Source: Rhodospirillaceae bacterium LM-1 (lineage in GTDB: Bacteria > Pseudomonadota > Alphaproteobacteria > Rhodospirillales > WMHbin7). Taken from it: a DNA stretch of 64,000 bases. The stretch spans positions 119,444-183,443 of the forward strand of contig CACUVI010000030.1 in the NCBI GenBank assembly GCA_902725215.1, in the 5' to 3' direction. The stretch's first letter is position 1, and each line of letters starts with the position of its first letter. A model generated the notes under the pieces. That model was not told where the DNA came from and did no database searches. It worked only from the letters and a program-made list of their open reading frames with translations. Shown piece by piece: positions 8,384 through 18,173 of the stretch. The position numbers and the translations under genes are program-made.

Positions 8384-10171
8384 ATGCCTTCCTACAAAAT
8401 CATCGATCACACCTATGACGTTGTGGTGGTGGGGGCTGGCGGCGCTGGCCTGCGCGCCACGCTGGGCATGAGCGCCGCCGGGTTGCGCACCGCCTCGATC
8501 ACCAAGGTGTTTCCCACCCGCAGCCACACGGTGGCGGCGCAGGGCGGCATCGGCGCGGCGCTCGGCAACATGGCCGACGACAATTGGCGCTGGCACATGT
8601 ACGACACCGTCAAGGGTTCCGACTGGCTGGGCGACCAGGACGCCATTGAATATATGTGCCGCGAGGCCATTCCGGCGGTCTATGAGTTGGAACATTTCGG
8701 CGTGCCCTTCTCGCGCACCGAGGATGGGCGCATCTATCAGCGTCCCTTCGGCGGCCATATGCGCAATTTCGGCGAAGCCCCGGTGCAGCGCGCCTGCGCT
8801 GCGGCCGATCGCACCGGCCACGCCATCCTGCATACGCTGTATCAGCAATGCCTGAAGCACAACGCCGAATTCTTCGTCGAATATTTCGCGCTCGACCTGA
8901 TCATGGACGAGAACGGCGCTTGCAAGGGCGTGGTGGCCTGGAATCTTGACGACGGCACCATTCACCGCTTCCGCGCCCAGATGGTGGTGCTGGCCACCGG
9001 CGGCTATGGCCGCGCCTTCTTCTCGTGCACCTCGGCCCATACCTGCACCGGCGACGGCAACGGCATGGTGGCCCGCGCCGGACTATCCCTTCAGGATCAC
9101 GAGTTCGTGCAGTTCCACCCCACCGGCATTTACGGATCGGGCTGCTTGATCACCGAGGGCGCCAGAGGCGAGGGAGGATATCTCACCAACTCGGCTGGCG
9201 AACGTTTCATGGAGCGCTACGCCCCCAACGCCAAGGACTTGGCTTCGCGCGACGTGGTCAGCCGCGCCATGACGGTGGAAATCCGCGAAGGACGCGGCGT
9301 CGGCGACCATAACGACCATATCCATCTGCATCTGGAACATCTGGGCCCCGAAGTATTGCATCTGCGCCTGCCCGGCATCACCGAAACCGCCAAGATCTTC
9401 TCGGGCGTCGATGCGACGCGCGAGCCGATTCCGGTGCTGCCGACCGTGCATTACAATATGGGCGGCATTCCCACCAACTATATGGGCGAAGTGCTGCGCC
9501 CGACCAAGGACGACCCCGATGCCGTCTGCCCCGGCTTGATGGCGATTGGCGAATGCGCCTGCGTTTCGGTGCACGGCGCCAACCGATTGGGCACCAATTC
9601 GCTATTGGATATCGTGGTGTTCGGCCGCGCCGCCGCCCTGCGCGCCGCCAAGATCATCACGCCGGGCGCCATGCAAAAGCCCTTGTCGCGCGACGCCGCC
9701 GAGAAGGCGCTGTCTCGCTTCGACCGCCTGCGCCACGCCAAGGGCGACCTGTCGGTCTCGGAAATTCGCCTCGCCATGCAAAAGACCATGCAAAGCGACG
9801 CCGCGGTCTTCCGCACATCGAAATCGCTGGCCGAAGGCTGCAAGCGCATGAACGGCGTCGCCGCCACCATGGATCAGATTTCGATCAAGGATCGCTCGAT
9901 GATCTGGAACTCGGATCTGGTGGAAGCGTTGGAGCTTGAAAATCTCATGCCCTGCGCCATGGCGACCATCTTCGGCGCCGAGGCGCGCCACGAAAGCCGC
10001 GGCGCCCATGCGCATGAGGACTTCCCCAACCGCGACGACGCCAATTGGATGAAACACACGCTGGCCTGGGTGGACGACAATTACAAGGTCAGGCTCGACT
10101 ACCGCCCGGTGCACACCTACACGCTGACCGACGAAGTGGCGTATATCCAGCCCAAAGCGCGCGTTTACTAA
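8384..10171 (+). CDS. sdhA: Succinate dehydrogenase flavoprotein subunit
   Basis: The 595-residue catalytic subunit oxidises succinate to fumarate with covalent FAD. The Rossmann motif GAGGAGLRA lies near residue 17, and the FAD-linking histidine lies in [10 protein letters not shown] near residue 47. Substrate-binding and proton-transfer sequences include [21 protein letters not shown] and the [14 protein letters not shown] block. The length is normal for alphaproteobacterial SdhA. The C-terminus ends in [10 protein letters not shown] and YIQPKARVY, as in close homologues. It is third in the operon, 11 bp before sdhB. Confidence 0.97.
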   Translation: MPSYKIIDHTYDVVVVGAGGAGLRATLGMSAAGLRTASITKVFPTRSHTVAAQGGIGAALGNMADDNWRWHMYDTVKGSDWLGDQDAIEYMCREAIPAVYELEHFGVPFSRTEDGRIYQRPFGGHMRNFGEAPVQRACAAADRTGHAILHTLYQQCLKHNAEFFVEYFALDLIMDENGACKGVVAWNLDDGTIHRFRAQMVVLATGGYGRAFFSCTSAHTCTGDGNGMVARAGLSLQDHEFVQFHPTGIYGSGCLITEGARGEGGYLTNSAGERFMERYAPNAKDLASRDVVSRAMTVEIREGRGVGDHNDHIHLHLEHLGPEVLHLRLPGITETAKIFSGVDATREPIPVLPTVHYNMGGIPTNYMGEVLRPTKDDPDAVCPGLMAIGECACVSVHGANRLGTNSLLDIVVFGRAAALRAAKIITPGAMQKPLSRDAAEKALSRFDRLRHAKGDLSVSEIRLAMQKTMQSDAAVFRTSKSLAEGCKRMNGVAATMDQISIKDRSMIWNSDLVEALELENLMPCAMATIFGAEARHESRGAHAHEDFPNRDDANWMKHTLAWVDDNYKVRLDYRPVHTYTLTDEVAYIQPKARVY

Positions 10172-10182
10172 GGACGCAGAAG

Positions 10183-10965
10183 ATGGTCGAATTCAATCTG
10201 CCCGCCAATTCCCTGGTCAAGGAAGGCAAAACCTTCAAGGCCCCGGCAAGCGCCAAGAACGTTAGGCGTTTCAAGATCTATCGCTACGATCCCGATTCGG
10301 GCCAGAACCCGCGCCTGGATACGTTCGAGATTGATCTGGCCGCCTGCGGCCCCATGGTTCTGGACGCGCTGATCAAGATCAAGAACGAAGTGGACAGCAC
10401 GCTGACCTTCCGCCGGTCCTGCCGCGAGGGCATTTGCGGCAGCTGCGCCATGAACATCGACGGCACCAACACGCTGGCCTGCTTGAAGCCCATCGAGGAC
10501 ATCTCGGGCGACGTGAAAATCTATCCGCTGCCCCATATGCCGGTGGTCAAGGATTTGGTGCCCGACCTGTCGGTGCCTTATGCCCAATATGCGTCCGTCG
10601 AGCCTTGGATGAAGGCCGACACCATGCCGCCGCCCGGCGCCGAGCGGCGCCAAAGCGTGCAGGAACGCGAGAAGCTGGATGGGTTGTGGGAATGCATTTT
10701 GTGCTTCTGCTGTCAGACCTCATGCCCCAGCTACTGGTGGAACGGCGACCGCTATCTGGGTTCGGCGGTGCTGCTGCAGGCCTATCGCTGGATCGCCGAT
10801 TCCAGGGACGAAGCCACCGGCGAGCGGCTGGATGCGCTGACCGACCCCTTCAAGCTGTACCGCTGCCACACCATTTTGAATTGCAGCCGGACTTGCCCCA
10901 AGGGCTTGAATCCGGGCAGCGCGATTGCCGACATCAAACGCCTGATCGCCGAACGGTCGCTGTAA
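10183..10965 (+). CDS. sdhB: Succinate dehydrogenase iron-sulfur subunit
   Basis: The 260-residue subunit passes electrons from FAD to quinone through three clusters. The [2Fe-2S] ligands are in [16 protein letters not shown]. The [4Fe-4S] and [3Fe-4S] ligands are in [16 protein letters not shown] and [18 protein letters not shown]. The ATG at 10183 follows GGACGCAGAAG, 11 bp after the sdhA stop; the frame is open further upstream only inside sdhA. It ends the operon and faces the convergent desaturase gene 15 bp away. Confidence 0.97.
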   Translation: MVEFNLPANSLVKEGKTFKAPASAKNVRRFKIYRYDPDSGQNPRLDTFEIDLAACGPMVLDALIKIKNEVDSTLTFRRSCREGICGSCAMNIDGTNTLACLKPIEDISGDVKIYPLPHMPVVKDLVPDLSVPYAQYASVEPWMKADTMPPPGAERRQSVQEREKLDGLWECILCFCCQTSCPSYWWNGDRYLGSAVLLQAYRWIADSRDEATGERLDALTDPFKLYRCHTILNCSRTCPKGLNPGSAIADIKRLIAERSL

Positions 10966-10980
10966 TGGCAAGGGGTCGAA

Positions 10981-11994
10981 TCAGCCCTTTGCATCGCTGA
11001 AGCGCACCAACGCCCCCTTATGCTCGTCCCACAGGGCGAGGCGGGCGCAGCGCAAGCTGTCTCGCAGCGTCAAGCGGTTGACCTCTTTCAACTCTGGCAG
11101 GCGTTCCAGGCACTCGCCCAGGCGATAGCTGGGAATCCGGCTGGCCAGATGATGGATATGGTGGATGCCGATATTGGCGGTCAGCCAGCGCAGAGGGGCC
11201 GGAAGATCGTAATGCGAGCTGCCGGCGATCGCATCGCGGTAAAAGCCCCACTCGCCGTCGCGTGCCCAATGGGTGTCTTTGAACTGGTGCTGAATATAGA
11301 ACAGCCAGACACCCGAAGTGGCGGCCACCAGCAACGTCGTTATATGAACGAACAGAAAAGCAGCGCCGAATAGAAGGGAACCGCCAAGCAGAAAGCCCGC
11401 AATCGCCAGATTGGTCGGCATCACGCTCAGCCAACCGGCCCGCAGCCTTCCCATCAGCCCCAAGGGCAGTCGTTGCTTGAACAAGAACACATAGGCCGGA
11501 CCCAACCCGAACAGGACCAGCGGGTTTCGCCCGAAGCGATAGACAAGCCGCCGCCAGCGGCTAAGGCCTTCGTACTCGGCGATGGTCAGCACATCGATAT
11601 CGCCGCTGCCGCGCCGGTCCAGATTGCCAGCAGTGGCGTGATGGCGGGCATGCATGTGACGCCAATAGCCATAGGGGGTGAAGGTCAGGACGCTGATGGC
11701 CCTGCCAAGCAGGTTGTTTAGCCCGCGCCGGTGAAAAAACGACCCATGGCCGCAGTCATGCTGGATCATGAACAGGCGGGCCAAAAACGCCCCCGTAGGC
11801 AGGGCGAGAAGCAAGAAGGCCCAACTTACGAAATGAATGCCCGCCAGAGACGCGACGAACAGGCACAGGAAGGGAACGGCGGTCAGGACCAACTCCCACG
11901 CTGCCCGCAAGCTGCTGGCTTCGCTGTAAGGGGCTAGAAGTCCGGCAAGGCGGCGCGCCTCGCTTTCGGCAATTACGAATGAAGAACGGTTCAT
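10981..11994 (-). CDS. Fatty acid desaturase (membrane di-iron type)
   Basis: The 337-residue integral membrane protein has the three histidine boxes of acyl-lipid desaturases: HDCGH at 79-83, HARHH at 115-119 and HHIHH at 278-282. Hydrophobic segments lie around residues 35-75 and 190-235. The spacing and the HHIHH box fit the delta-12/omega-6 acyl-lipid desaturase group, which inserts a double bond into membrane lipid acyl chains using O2. Regiospecificity cannot be fixed from sequence. The gene is convergent with sdhB and stands alone; about 170 bp separate it from tRNA-Thr. Confidence 0.88.
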   Translation of the reverse strand: MNRSSFVIAESEARRLAGLLAPYSEASSLRAAWELVLTAVPFLCLFVASLAGIHFVSWAFLLLALPTGAFLARLFMIQHDCGHGSFFHRRGLNNLLGRAISVLTFTPYGYWRHMHARHHATAGNLDRRGSGDIDVLTIAEYEGLSRWRRLVYRFGRNPLVLFGLGPAYVFLFKQRLPLGLMGRLRAGWLSVMPTNLAIAGFLLGGSLLFGAAFLFVHITTLLVAATSGVWLFYIQHQFKDTHWARDGEWGFYRDAIAGSSHYDLPAPLRWLTANIGIHHIHHLASRIPSYRLGECLERLPELKEVNRLTLRDSLRCARLALWDEHKGALVRFSDAKG

Positions 11995-12167
11995 GGGGCT
12001 GCCTCGAAGCCCTATTCATTTGGTTGCGCATGAGGCCAGTTACAAGTCGGACGGACGGCACCCCCGCCTTTGGCGGAACAGGGGTGCTTCCAGGCTCGGG
12101 CAAATCCACAACGACCTTGCCTAGTTGCCCCGTCCGGCTTAATTTCCCCCAACATCCCTTGGGGATC

Positions 12168-12243
<76 letters not shown>

Positions 12244-12248
12244 ATATC

Positions 12249-13814
12249 TCAAGTGATGTTAGGCGGTCTTTTGCTTGCCATCTTGGCGCCCGCATCAAAA
12301 TTTCCTTTTGGAAGCGTGACGAAGAAGACGGTTCCCTTGCCCTGCCCCGCCGATTCGGCCCAGATGCTTCCGCCATGCCGCTCGATGATCTTGCGGCTGA
12401 TCGTCAGGCCGATGCCGGTGCCGCCGCCAAACTCGTTTCGCTTGTGCAGCCGCTGGAACAATCCGAATATCCGCTCTTCATAGCCAAGGCCCGGTTCGAT
12501 GCCGATTCCGTTGTCGTGGAATTCCAGCCGCCAATTTCCATCCGGGGCTTGCTTGCAGGCAATGCGAATTTCCGGCTTCTCCTTGCCGCGATATTTGATG
12601 GCATTGGCGATCAGATTCATGAAGACGCGGGACAATTCGCCAAGATTTCCAAAAACCCTGGGCCATGCTTCGGGCGGCGTGATGACAGCGCCTGAACTTT
12701 CGATCTGAACGCGCAGGCTTTTCTGAGCCATCACCATGGCTTCGCCCAGATCGACGGGAGAGAGAGGTTCCCCACCGCGGCCAACCCGGGACAGCTCCAG
12801 CAGGTCTCGCACCAACTCATCCATGCGCTTGGCGGCATCCGAAACGATGGCCAGCATCTCGCGCTCGTCGCCGTCCAGGCGCTGATCAAGCCGTCTGGTC
12901 AGCAGCGTCGAGAAAGAGGTGATGTTGCGCAGTGGTTCGCGCAGATCGTGCGAGGAGACATAGGCGAAGGCCTCAAGTTCAGCATTCGAGCTTTCGAGAG
13001 CCTTGTTTTTCTCTTGCAGCGACATCGTCATCCGATAGGCGTCGAGCAAGCGGCTCTGGCTGCGCCTCGCCACCAGGACGATGGCGATGACCCCAAGAAG
13101 CCACAGCACGGCATGAGTCGATGTTATGGTGCGGACCACGCGCCGTTCGGGTTCCAGATAGGGTGCAAGCGACACCGAAACGCCGATGCCGCCACGGACA
13201 TCGCCGTTTTTGAAGCCCAGATGCCCGTGACATTTCTGGCAGCTTTCCTCCATGAGGAACGGTCTGAACAGCCTTAAATGCGGGATGCCGTCGATTTCGG
13301 AAATCTCTTGTTTCTCGCTAAGAGTGCCAGCCGCGAATTGTCGGATGGCCTCTTCTTCCCACGGATCGGCCTTGTTGTTGGGATTGAGATAGACGATGCC
13401 GACAATGCGGCCCTTGATGCCATACAACTCGCCGTAATCTTGCATCATCTCCCGCAGCATGTAGGCGGGATTCATCAAGGTCAGCTTGCGCCCGCTGGCC
13501 GTGACGATATCACGGTCAGGAATATGCGACAGCCAGGGACTGGGGGGCGTCTTCTCGGTTGGCGGGACATAGACCCCACCATGATTCGACGCCCACGTCC
13601 GGTAGGCGACATCCTTGTTGAAATGGGCGTAGGCTGTATTGCGGACAAGCTCGAGCGTGACCTCTCTTTGCCTGTCCAAGTTCCAGGCCAGCGATACGCC
13701 GAGAAGAACGCTCCAGCCCAGCAGCGCCAGCACTGCATAGCGCAGAACGGCTTTCTTTATCCTGGAGGGTCCAGGGACCCCGTGGCTGGTTTCGACGAAG
13801 GTCAATGCGTCCAC
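12249..13814 (-). CDS. Membrane sensor histidine kinase with heme-c-motif sensor domain
   Basis: The 521-residue kinase has a transmembrane helix at about 22-44 and a periplasmic region at about 45-228 resembling the Tll0287/DUF3365 fold. That region contains CQKCH (C192, C195, H196), a CXXCH heme c attachment motif. A second helix (about 230-249) leads to a HisKA domain with the phosphoacceptor in SSHDLREPLRN (H289). The HATPase domain follows, with NLIANAIKYRG, FHDNGIGIEPG and GGGTGIGLTISRKIIERHGG. There is no receiver domain, so its partner is elsewhere. Redox or gas sensing by the heme is inferred from the motif. An FNR-like box lies about 75 bp upstream. The stop is 5 bp from tRNA-Thr. 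Confidence 0.88.
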   Translation of the reverse strand: MDALTFVETSHGVPGPSRIKKAVLRYAVLALLGWSVLLGVSLAWNLDRQREVTLELVRNTAYAHFNKDVAYRTWASNHGGVYVPPTEKTPPSPWLSHIPDRDIVTASGRKLTLMNPAYMLREMMQDYGELYGIKGRIVGIVYLNPNNKADPWEEEAIRQFAAGTLSEKQEISEIDGIPHLRLFRPFLMEESCQKCHGHLGFKNGDVRGGIGVSVSLAPYLEPERRVVRTITSTHAVLWLLGVIAIVLVARRSQSRLLDAYRMTMSLQEKNKALESSNAELEAFAYVSSHDLREPLRNITSFSTLLTRRLDQRLDGDEREMLAIVSDAAKRMDELVRDLLELSRVGRGGEPLSPVDLGEAMVMAQKSLRVQIESSGAVITPPEAWPRVFGNLGELSRVFMNLIANAIKYRGKEKPEIRIACKQAPDGNWRLEFHDNGIGIEPGLGYEERIFGLFQRLHKRNEFGGGTGIGLTISRKIIERHGGSIWAESAGQGKGTVFFVTLPKGNFDAGAKMASKRPPNIT

Positions 13815-13888
13815 TCTGGCTCTTTGCCAATCAACAGTAGAATAACCAACTTCCGTTCCAACAGGAAGATGGCTGTTGACGGCGAGAC

Positions 13889-13902
13889 TTGAGCTTGATC
13901 AA
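13889..13902. promoter_or_regulatory. FNR/FixK-like box between two divergent sensor kinases
   Basis: TTGAGCTTGATCAA matches the FNR/FixK consensus TTGAT-N4-ATCAA with one mismatch. It lies 75 bp before the minus-strand heme-motif kinase (start 13814) and about 120 bp before the plus-strand hybrid kinase. The placement would fit activation of either gene under low oxygen. This is a pattern match only. Confidence 0.45.
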
Positions 13903-14022
13903 GAAAAGGCGTATTCGCCCAAGCAACTTCGCCGATTTCGTGCGTTTCTTCTTCTCGAAACAATCTGAATAGGTTACGGTTCCCCAGGTCGAAGGAAGGG
14001 ACTGTTTTTCAGGGTGTGTAGG

Positions 14023-15699
14023 ATGTGGGAACGGGATCGTTCTTCCTACCTGGAATTGTCTTTGTCCCTTTTGCTTCCCCTGACCGCCCTGGGGATGCAA
14101 TGGCTGTTGTGGTCTTGGATCGAGCCGTTCGTTTGGTTCTTCTTCTATCCCGCCGTCTTTTTCAGCGCCCGTTTTGGCGGGCTTCGAAGCGGCGTCGCCT
14201 CAACGCTGCTGTCAACGCTGTTCGTCTGGCACTTTTTCATCCCGCCCCGTTTCAGTTGGCAAATCGACAATCCCAACGCCATCTGGTCGATGATGCTGTT
14301 CTTCATCATGGGCTGCCTGATCAGCGAGGCGATGGGCAGGCTTCGGATTTCAAAAACCGTCGGCGACCGGTTGGGCGCGCACAGTTGGCGCTACGCGGCC
14401 GTTCTTGGCGCGCTAGCCATGCTGTCCATCTTTTCTTACGCCACCTTCGACGAATTGATCGCGCGAGAGAACAAAAGTACCGAGGAAATCAACATTGCCG
14501 GACGTCAGCGCATGCTCTCGCAGCGCATCAATTACTTGAGCGAAAGGTACAGAGACAGCCGCGAGGAGGAGGAGCGCCAAGCGCTGCGCCAGGAGATCGA
14601 CGACACCATCTTGCTGATGGAAAGCTCGCACAAGAAACTTCTGGGCGGCGACCCCGTCTTCGGCCTGACAAGCATCCGCTCGCCCGGCATCGCCGCTCAC
14701 TATTTCGGCCCCAAAGCCTATCTTGACGAGGACATCCGCAACTTCATCAAGCGCAGCCGGGATTTCCTTGACCAAGCATCGCTAGGCGCGAGCGTCAAAC
14801 CGCTCGAGGACACCCAGTCGGCGGTCAAAAGCCGTCTGCTGGCCCAGTTGGACAAGGTGACGCTTCAGTATCAGGCGGAAAGCAGGCAGACAGTCGGTTC
14901 CTTGCGCTTGCAAGCCCAGGTCTCGCTGGGCGCCTTGCTAACCTTTCTGGTCATTTCCTGGCTGGCGGTTTTCAGGCCCCAGGCGAGACGCATCGCCGAA
15001 AACATTCGCTTTCTTGAGGAGTCGGAGCGGCGCGCGCGGGGCATTCACGAAGCGGCGTTGGACGGCATCATCTCGATCGACGAGTCTGGATCGGTGATCG
15101 ATTTCAACCCCTCGGCGGAACGTATTTTCGGCTGTCGGCGCGACGAAGCCCTTGGCCGCAACATCGCCGACGTCATCATTCCACAGCGTTACCGCGACCG
15201 GCACCACCAGGGACTTGAGCGCTATATTGCCTCGGGCGATGGCGCCATCATCGGAAGGCGCCTGGAAATATCGGCGGTTCATGCCAGCGGCAGGGAATTT
15301 CCGGTGGAATTGTCGGTCACCGAGGTCATGCACGACAGTCAGCGCATCTTCACGGCATTTCTGCGCGATCTGACCTTGGTGAAGGAGCATGAGGCGGCGC
15401 TGCGCAAGCTCTCGCTGGCGGTCGAGCAAAGCCCAACGTCGGTCGTGATCACCGATTCCAAGGGAACGATTGAATATGTCAACGCAAAGTTCGAACAGAT
15501 TTCCGGCTATTCGCGCGAAGAGGCCATCGGCAACAACCCGCGCATTCTGAAATCAGGCGAGAAAGGCCAGGACGAGTACGGAGAAATGTGGCGCGCCATC
15601 ACGTCGGGCAAGGAGTGGCGGGGCGAATTTCACAACAAGCGAAAGGACGGCGCGCTTTATTGGGAAACGGCGCTGATTTCGCCCATCAAGGACGATTAG
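14023..15699 (+). CDS. Hybrid sensor kinase, N-terminal part, ended by an in-frame amber stop
   Basis: The ATG at 14023 has AGGG 8 nt upstream; a GTG at 14014 is an alternative. The 558-residue product has KdpD-like (DUF4118) transmembrane helices (about 8-110). A further helix and a PilJ-type sensor segment with the AGRQRMLSQRINYLS motif follow, then a third helix region and two PAS domains (about 335-450 and 465-557). The second PAS domain is cut at its end: ISPIKDD is followed by TAG (15697-15699). The codons after TAG continue the same domain in the same frame (GRITNFLAIKEDIT) into the kinase core at 15784. Homologues usually read DxxGRITNFLAIKEDIT, so one C-to-T change of CAG (Gln) would explain the stop. 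This is probably the 5' part of one 965-residue gene, broken by mutation or by a sequencing error. Confidence 0.8.
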   Translation: MWERDRSSYLELSLSLLLPLTALGMQWLLWSWIEPFVWFFFYPAVFFSARFGGLRSGVASTLLSTLFVWHFFIPPRFSWQIDNPNAIWSMMLFFIMGCLISEAMGRLRISKTVGDRLGAHSWRYAAVLGALAMLSIFSYATFDELIARENKSTEEINIAGRQRMLSQRINYLSERYRDSREEEERQALRQEIDDTILLMESSHKKLLGGDPVFGLTSIRSPGIAAHYFGPKAYLDEDIRNFIKRSRDFLDQASLGASVKPLEDTQSAVKSRLLAQLDKVTLQYQAESRQTVGSLRLQAQVSLGALLTFLVISWLAVFRPQARRIAENIRFLEESERRARGIHEAALDGIISIDESGSVIDFNPSAERIFGCRRDEALGRNIADVIIPQRYRDRHHQGLERYIASGDGAIIGRRLEISAVHASGREFPVELSVTEVMHDSQRIFTAFLRDLTLVKEHEAALRKLSLAVEQSPTSVVITDSKGTIEYVNAKFEQISGYSREEAIGNNPRILKSGEKGQDEYGEMWRAITSGKEWRGEFHNKRKDGALYWETALISPIKDD

Positions 15700-15783
15700 G
15701 GGCGCATCACGAATTTTCTGGCCATCAAGGAAGACATTACCGAACAACGGCAAATCGAACATGCGCTGCGCCGCTCGCAAAAG

Positions 15784-16920
15784 ATGGAGGCGGTCGGGCA
15801 GCTTTCAGGCGGCCTTGCCCACGATTTCAACAATATCCTTGGCATCATCGGCGGCAACCTGGAAATGCTGCGCCCCATGGTGGCGGACAAGGAAAAGGCC
15901 GTGCGCCGCATCGAAACGGCTTTGCGCAACGTCGAGCGCGCCGCCAAGTTGACACGTCGCTTGCTGAATTTTTCTCGCCAGCAGCCGCAACCCAATGCGC
16001 CGGTTTCAGTCAACGAGATTATCGCGGGCATGAGCGAGCTATTGGAGAAATCCTTGACCATCAACATAGCGGTCGATCTTCATTTGGATGAAAAGGTCTG
16101 CATGACCAAGATAGACGCAGGCGATTTCGAGGACGTTATGATCAATCTGGCCCTGAACGCCCGAGACGCCATGCCCCAGGGCGGACGCATCGTAATTGAG
16201 ACGGAAAATGTTCAACTTGACGAAGCTTATGTCGCCGTCAATCCAGATACGGCAACGGGCCCCTATGTGCGGATTTCCGTCAGCGATACGGGCACGGGAA
16301 TGAGCAAGGAAACAGCTGAGCGCATTTTCGAACCCTTCTTTACCACAAAACCGGCCAGCGCAGGCACCGGTTTGGGGCTAAGCATGGTCTATGGCTTCGT
16401 TAAGCGGTCTCGCGGTCATATCAAGGTCTATTCCGAGCCGGGCCAAGGAACGACCTTCAGAATCTATCTGCCCTGCGCACCGTCGGGAGAAGGGGTGGAA
16501 TTACGGCAGGGCAGCTTCGAGACAGGCCTGCAAACAGGCAGCGAAACCATTCTGGTGGTTGACGACGAGGCCGAGCTACTGGAAATCGCCAGTGAGCAGT
16601 TGCGCCAAGCCGGCTACAAGGTCGTCACGGCAGGCAATGCCGAGGACGCCTTGAAGCTGATCGACGAGGACGCCTCGATAGATCTTCTTTTCAGTGACCT
16701 TGTGTTGTCTTTCGGCATGAATGGCTACGAACTGGCCAAGGAAGCCGTGCGGCGCAAACCGGGCCTGCGCTATCTGCTGACCAGTGGATATACGCAAAAT
16801 TTGCTGAATGCCAAGCATGATGGCGCCAAGCCGGTCTACTTTCTGCCAAAACCCTACAGCCCCGTCGAACTGGCGCGCCATATCCGCCAAGCGCTCGACA
16901 AGCCGGAGCTTCAATCATGA
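15784..16920 (+). CDS. Hybrid histidine kinase, C-terminal part (HisKA-HATPase-REC)
   Basis: This lies in the same frame as the gene that stops at 15699. No ATG, GTG or TTG occurs between that stop and the ATG at 15784, and no clear ribosome binding site precedes it. The 378 residues contain a HisKA helix with the phosphoacceptor in GGLAHDFNNIL and an HATPase domain (NLALNARDAMPQGG, DTGTGMSKE, GTGLGLSMVYGF). A receiver domain follows, with ILVVDDEAELLE and the phospho-aspartate region LLFSDLVL. If translated alone it would be a soluble kinase without its sensor. It ends in an ATGA overlap with the REC-EAL gene, which is the likely phosphotransfer target. Confidence 0.8.
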   Translation: MEAVGQLSGGLAHDFNNILGIIGGNLEMLRPMVADKEKAVRRIETALRNVERAAKLTRRLLNFSRQQPQPNAPVSVNEIIAGMSELLEKSLTINIAVDLHLDEKVCMTKIDAGDFEDVMINLALNARDAMPQGGRIVIETENVQLDEAYVAVNPDTATGPYVRISVSDTGTGMSKETAERIFEPFFTTKPASAGTGLGLSMVYGFVKRSRGHIKVYSEPGQGTTFRIYLPCAPSGEGVELRQGSFETGLQTGSETILVVDDEAELLEIASEQLRQAGYKVVTAGNAEDALKLIDEDASIDLLFSDLVLSFGMNGYELAKEAVRRKPGLRYLLTSGYTQNLLNAKHDGAKPVYFLPKPYSPVELARHIRQALDKPELQS

Positions 16921-18125
16921 GCAATCCAACCGACTTTTTCCTGGACTCAGCCAAACCAAGCCTGCTGGTGGTTGACGACGAGCCTGACTTCGCCGAGTTG
17001 GTCGAAGCCGTCGCCGAAGAGGTCGGCTATGACGTGACGGTGGTAACCGACCCGATGCGCTTTCCTCTGGCCTATCGAAGAGACATCGACGTCATCGTGC
17101 TGGACCTGTCGATGCCGGATCTCGACGGCATTGAATTGATTCGCTTCCTAGCCGAAAATCGCGGCAGCTCGGCTCTTATTTTGGTCAGCGGCTTTGACAA
17201 TCACATTTTGGAAGCGGCGCGTCTGCTGGCCCATGGCCATAAGTTGCCCGTCATTGCCGCCCTGCAAAAGCCGGTCAATCTTGCCCAACTGAAGGAGATA
17301 TTGCAAACCAGCAGCCGCAAGCAAGCCGCCCCGCTTAGCCAATCGCGCGATCGCCCCACGGAGGACGACCTGCGTGAAGCCTTGGCGAACAGTCAATTCC
17401 AGGCCTATTACCAGCCTAAGGTTTCGCTTATCGACCATCACGTCACCGGCTTCGAAGCCCTGGCTCGTTGGAGTCACCCCGACAAAGGCATGATCCCGCC
17501 CGGTATTTTTATTCCCATTGCCGAGGAATGCGGCTTGATCGATGAATTGACCTCAACCATTTTGTCGCATGCCTTTCACGAGTGCGGACGCTGGGCCAGG
17601 GCCGACATGGCCGCCAAGGTTGCCGTGAACATGTCGGCCAGGGTGCTGACCGATTTAAGCCTGCCGGAGCGGTTGCTCGACTTGTCCAGGGAGAACGGCA
17701 TTGCCCCCGCTTCGGTGGTGATCGAGTTGACCGAGGGCGCGGTCGCCGAGCGTTTGACGACGCTGTTGGATATCCTGACACGCATTCGTATGAAGGGGTT
17801 CATGTTGTCCATCGACGATTTCGGCACTGGCTACTCGTCGCTTAGCCGCATTCACAGCCTGCCCTTCAACGAACTTAAAATCGACCAGTCCTTTGTGCGC
17901 GAGGCGCCGACCAGCCATGAGGCCAGATCGATTGTCGAAACCACGGTCGATCTGGGGCGCAAATTGGGAATGCGCCTCGTCGCCGAGGGAATCGAGAATC
18001 AGGAATGCTGGGATCTTCTGGAAAGCCTGGGCAGCAACGAGGCCCAGGGTTACTTCATCGCCAAGCCGATGCCCGCCGAGGCCGTGCTTGATTGGCGACT
18101 GGATTGGGATAAGCGCCACGTTTAG
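16917..18125 (+). CDS. Response regulator with EAL c-di-GMP phosphodiesterase domain
   Basis: The 402-residue protein has a receiver domain (about 13-130) with acidic residues in VVDDEPD and the phosphorylated Asp in VIVLDLSMPDLDG (D63). An EAL domain (about 155-395) follows. The EAL catalytic set appears complete: FEALARW, AVNMSAR, VIELTEG, IDDFGTGYSSL, LKIDQSFV and VAEGIEN. It should therefore hydrolyse c-di-GMP to pGpG under control of phosphorylation. Its ATG overlaps the stop of the hybrid kinase (ATGA), which points to that kinase as cognate partner. The gene converges on a GGDEF-like gene 48 bp away. Confidence 0.92.
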   Translation: MSNPTDFFLDSAKPSLLVVDDEPDFAELVEAVAEEVGYDVTVVTDPMRFPLAYRRDIDVIVLDLSMPDLDGIELIRFLAENRGSSALILVSGFDNHILEAARLLAHGHKLPVIAALQKPVNLAQLKEILQTSSRKQAAPLSQSRDRPTEDDLREALANSQFQAYYQPKVSLIDHHVTGFEALARWSHPDKGMIPPGIFIPIAEECGLIDELTSTILSHAFHECGRWARADMAAKVAVNMSARVLTDLSLPERLLDLSRENGIAPASVVIELTEGAVAERLTTLLDILTRIRMKGFMLSIDDFGTGYSSLSRIHSLPFNELKIDQSFVREAPTSHEARSIVETTVDLGRKLGMRLVAEGIENQECWDLLESLGSNEAQGYFIAKPMPAEAVLDWRLDWDKRHV

Positions 18126-18173
18126 AACGGTCTGCGAAGCGACAACGTGACCCGAAACTGAACGCAAGAGGTT

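Noticed and set aside
7838..9040. A 400-codon minus-strand frame across sdhC, sdhD and sdhA
   Set aside because: It overlaps three certain genes and looks like GC-driven noise rich in His, Gln and Gly.
15697..15699. Amber codon read as pyrrolysine
   Set aside because: No pyl genes are in view and alphaproteobacteria rarely have them; a single base change or sequencing error is simpler.
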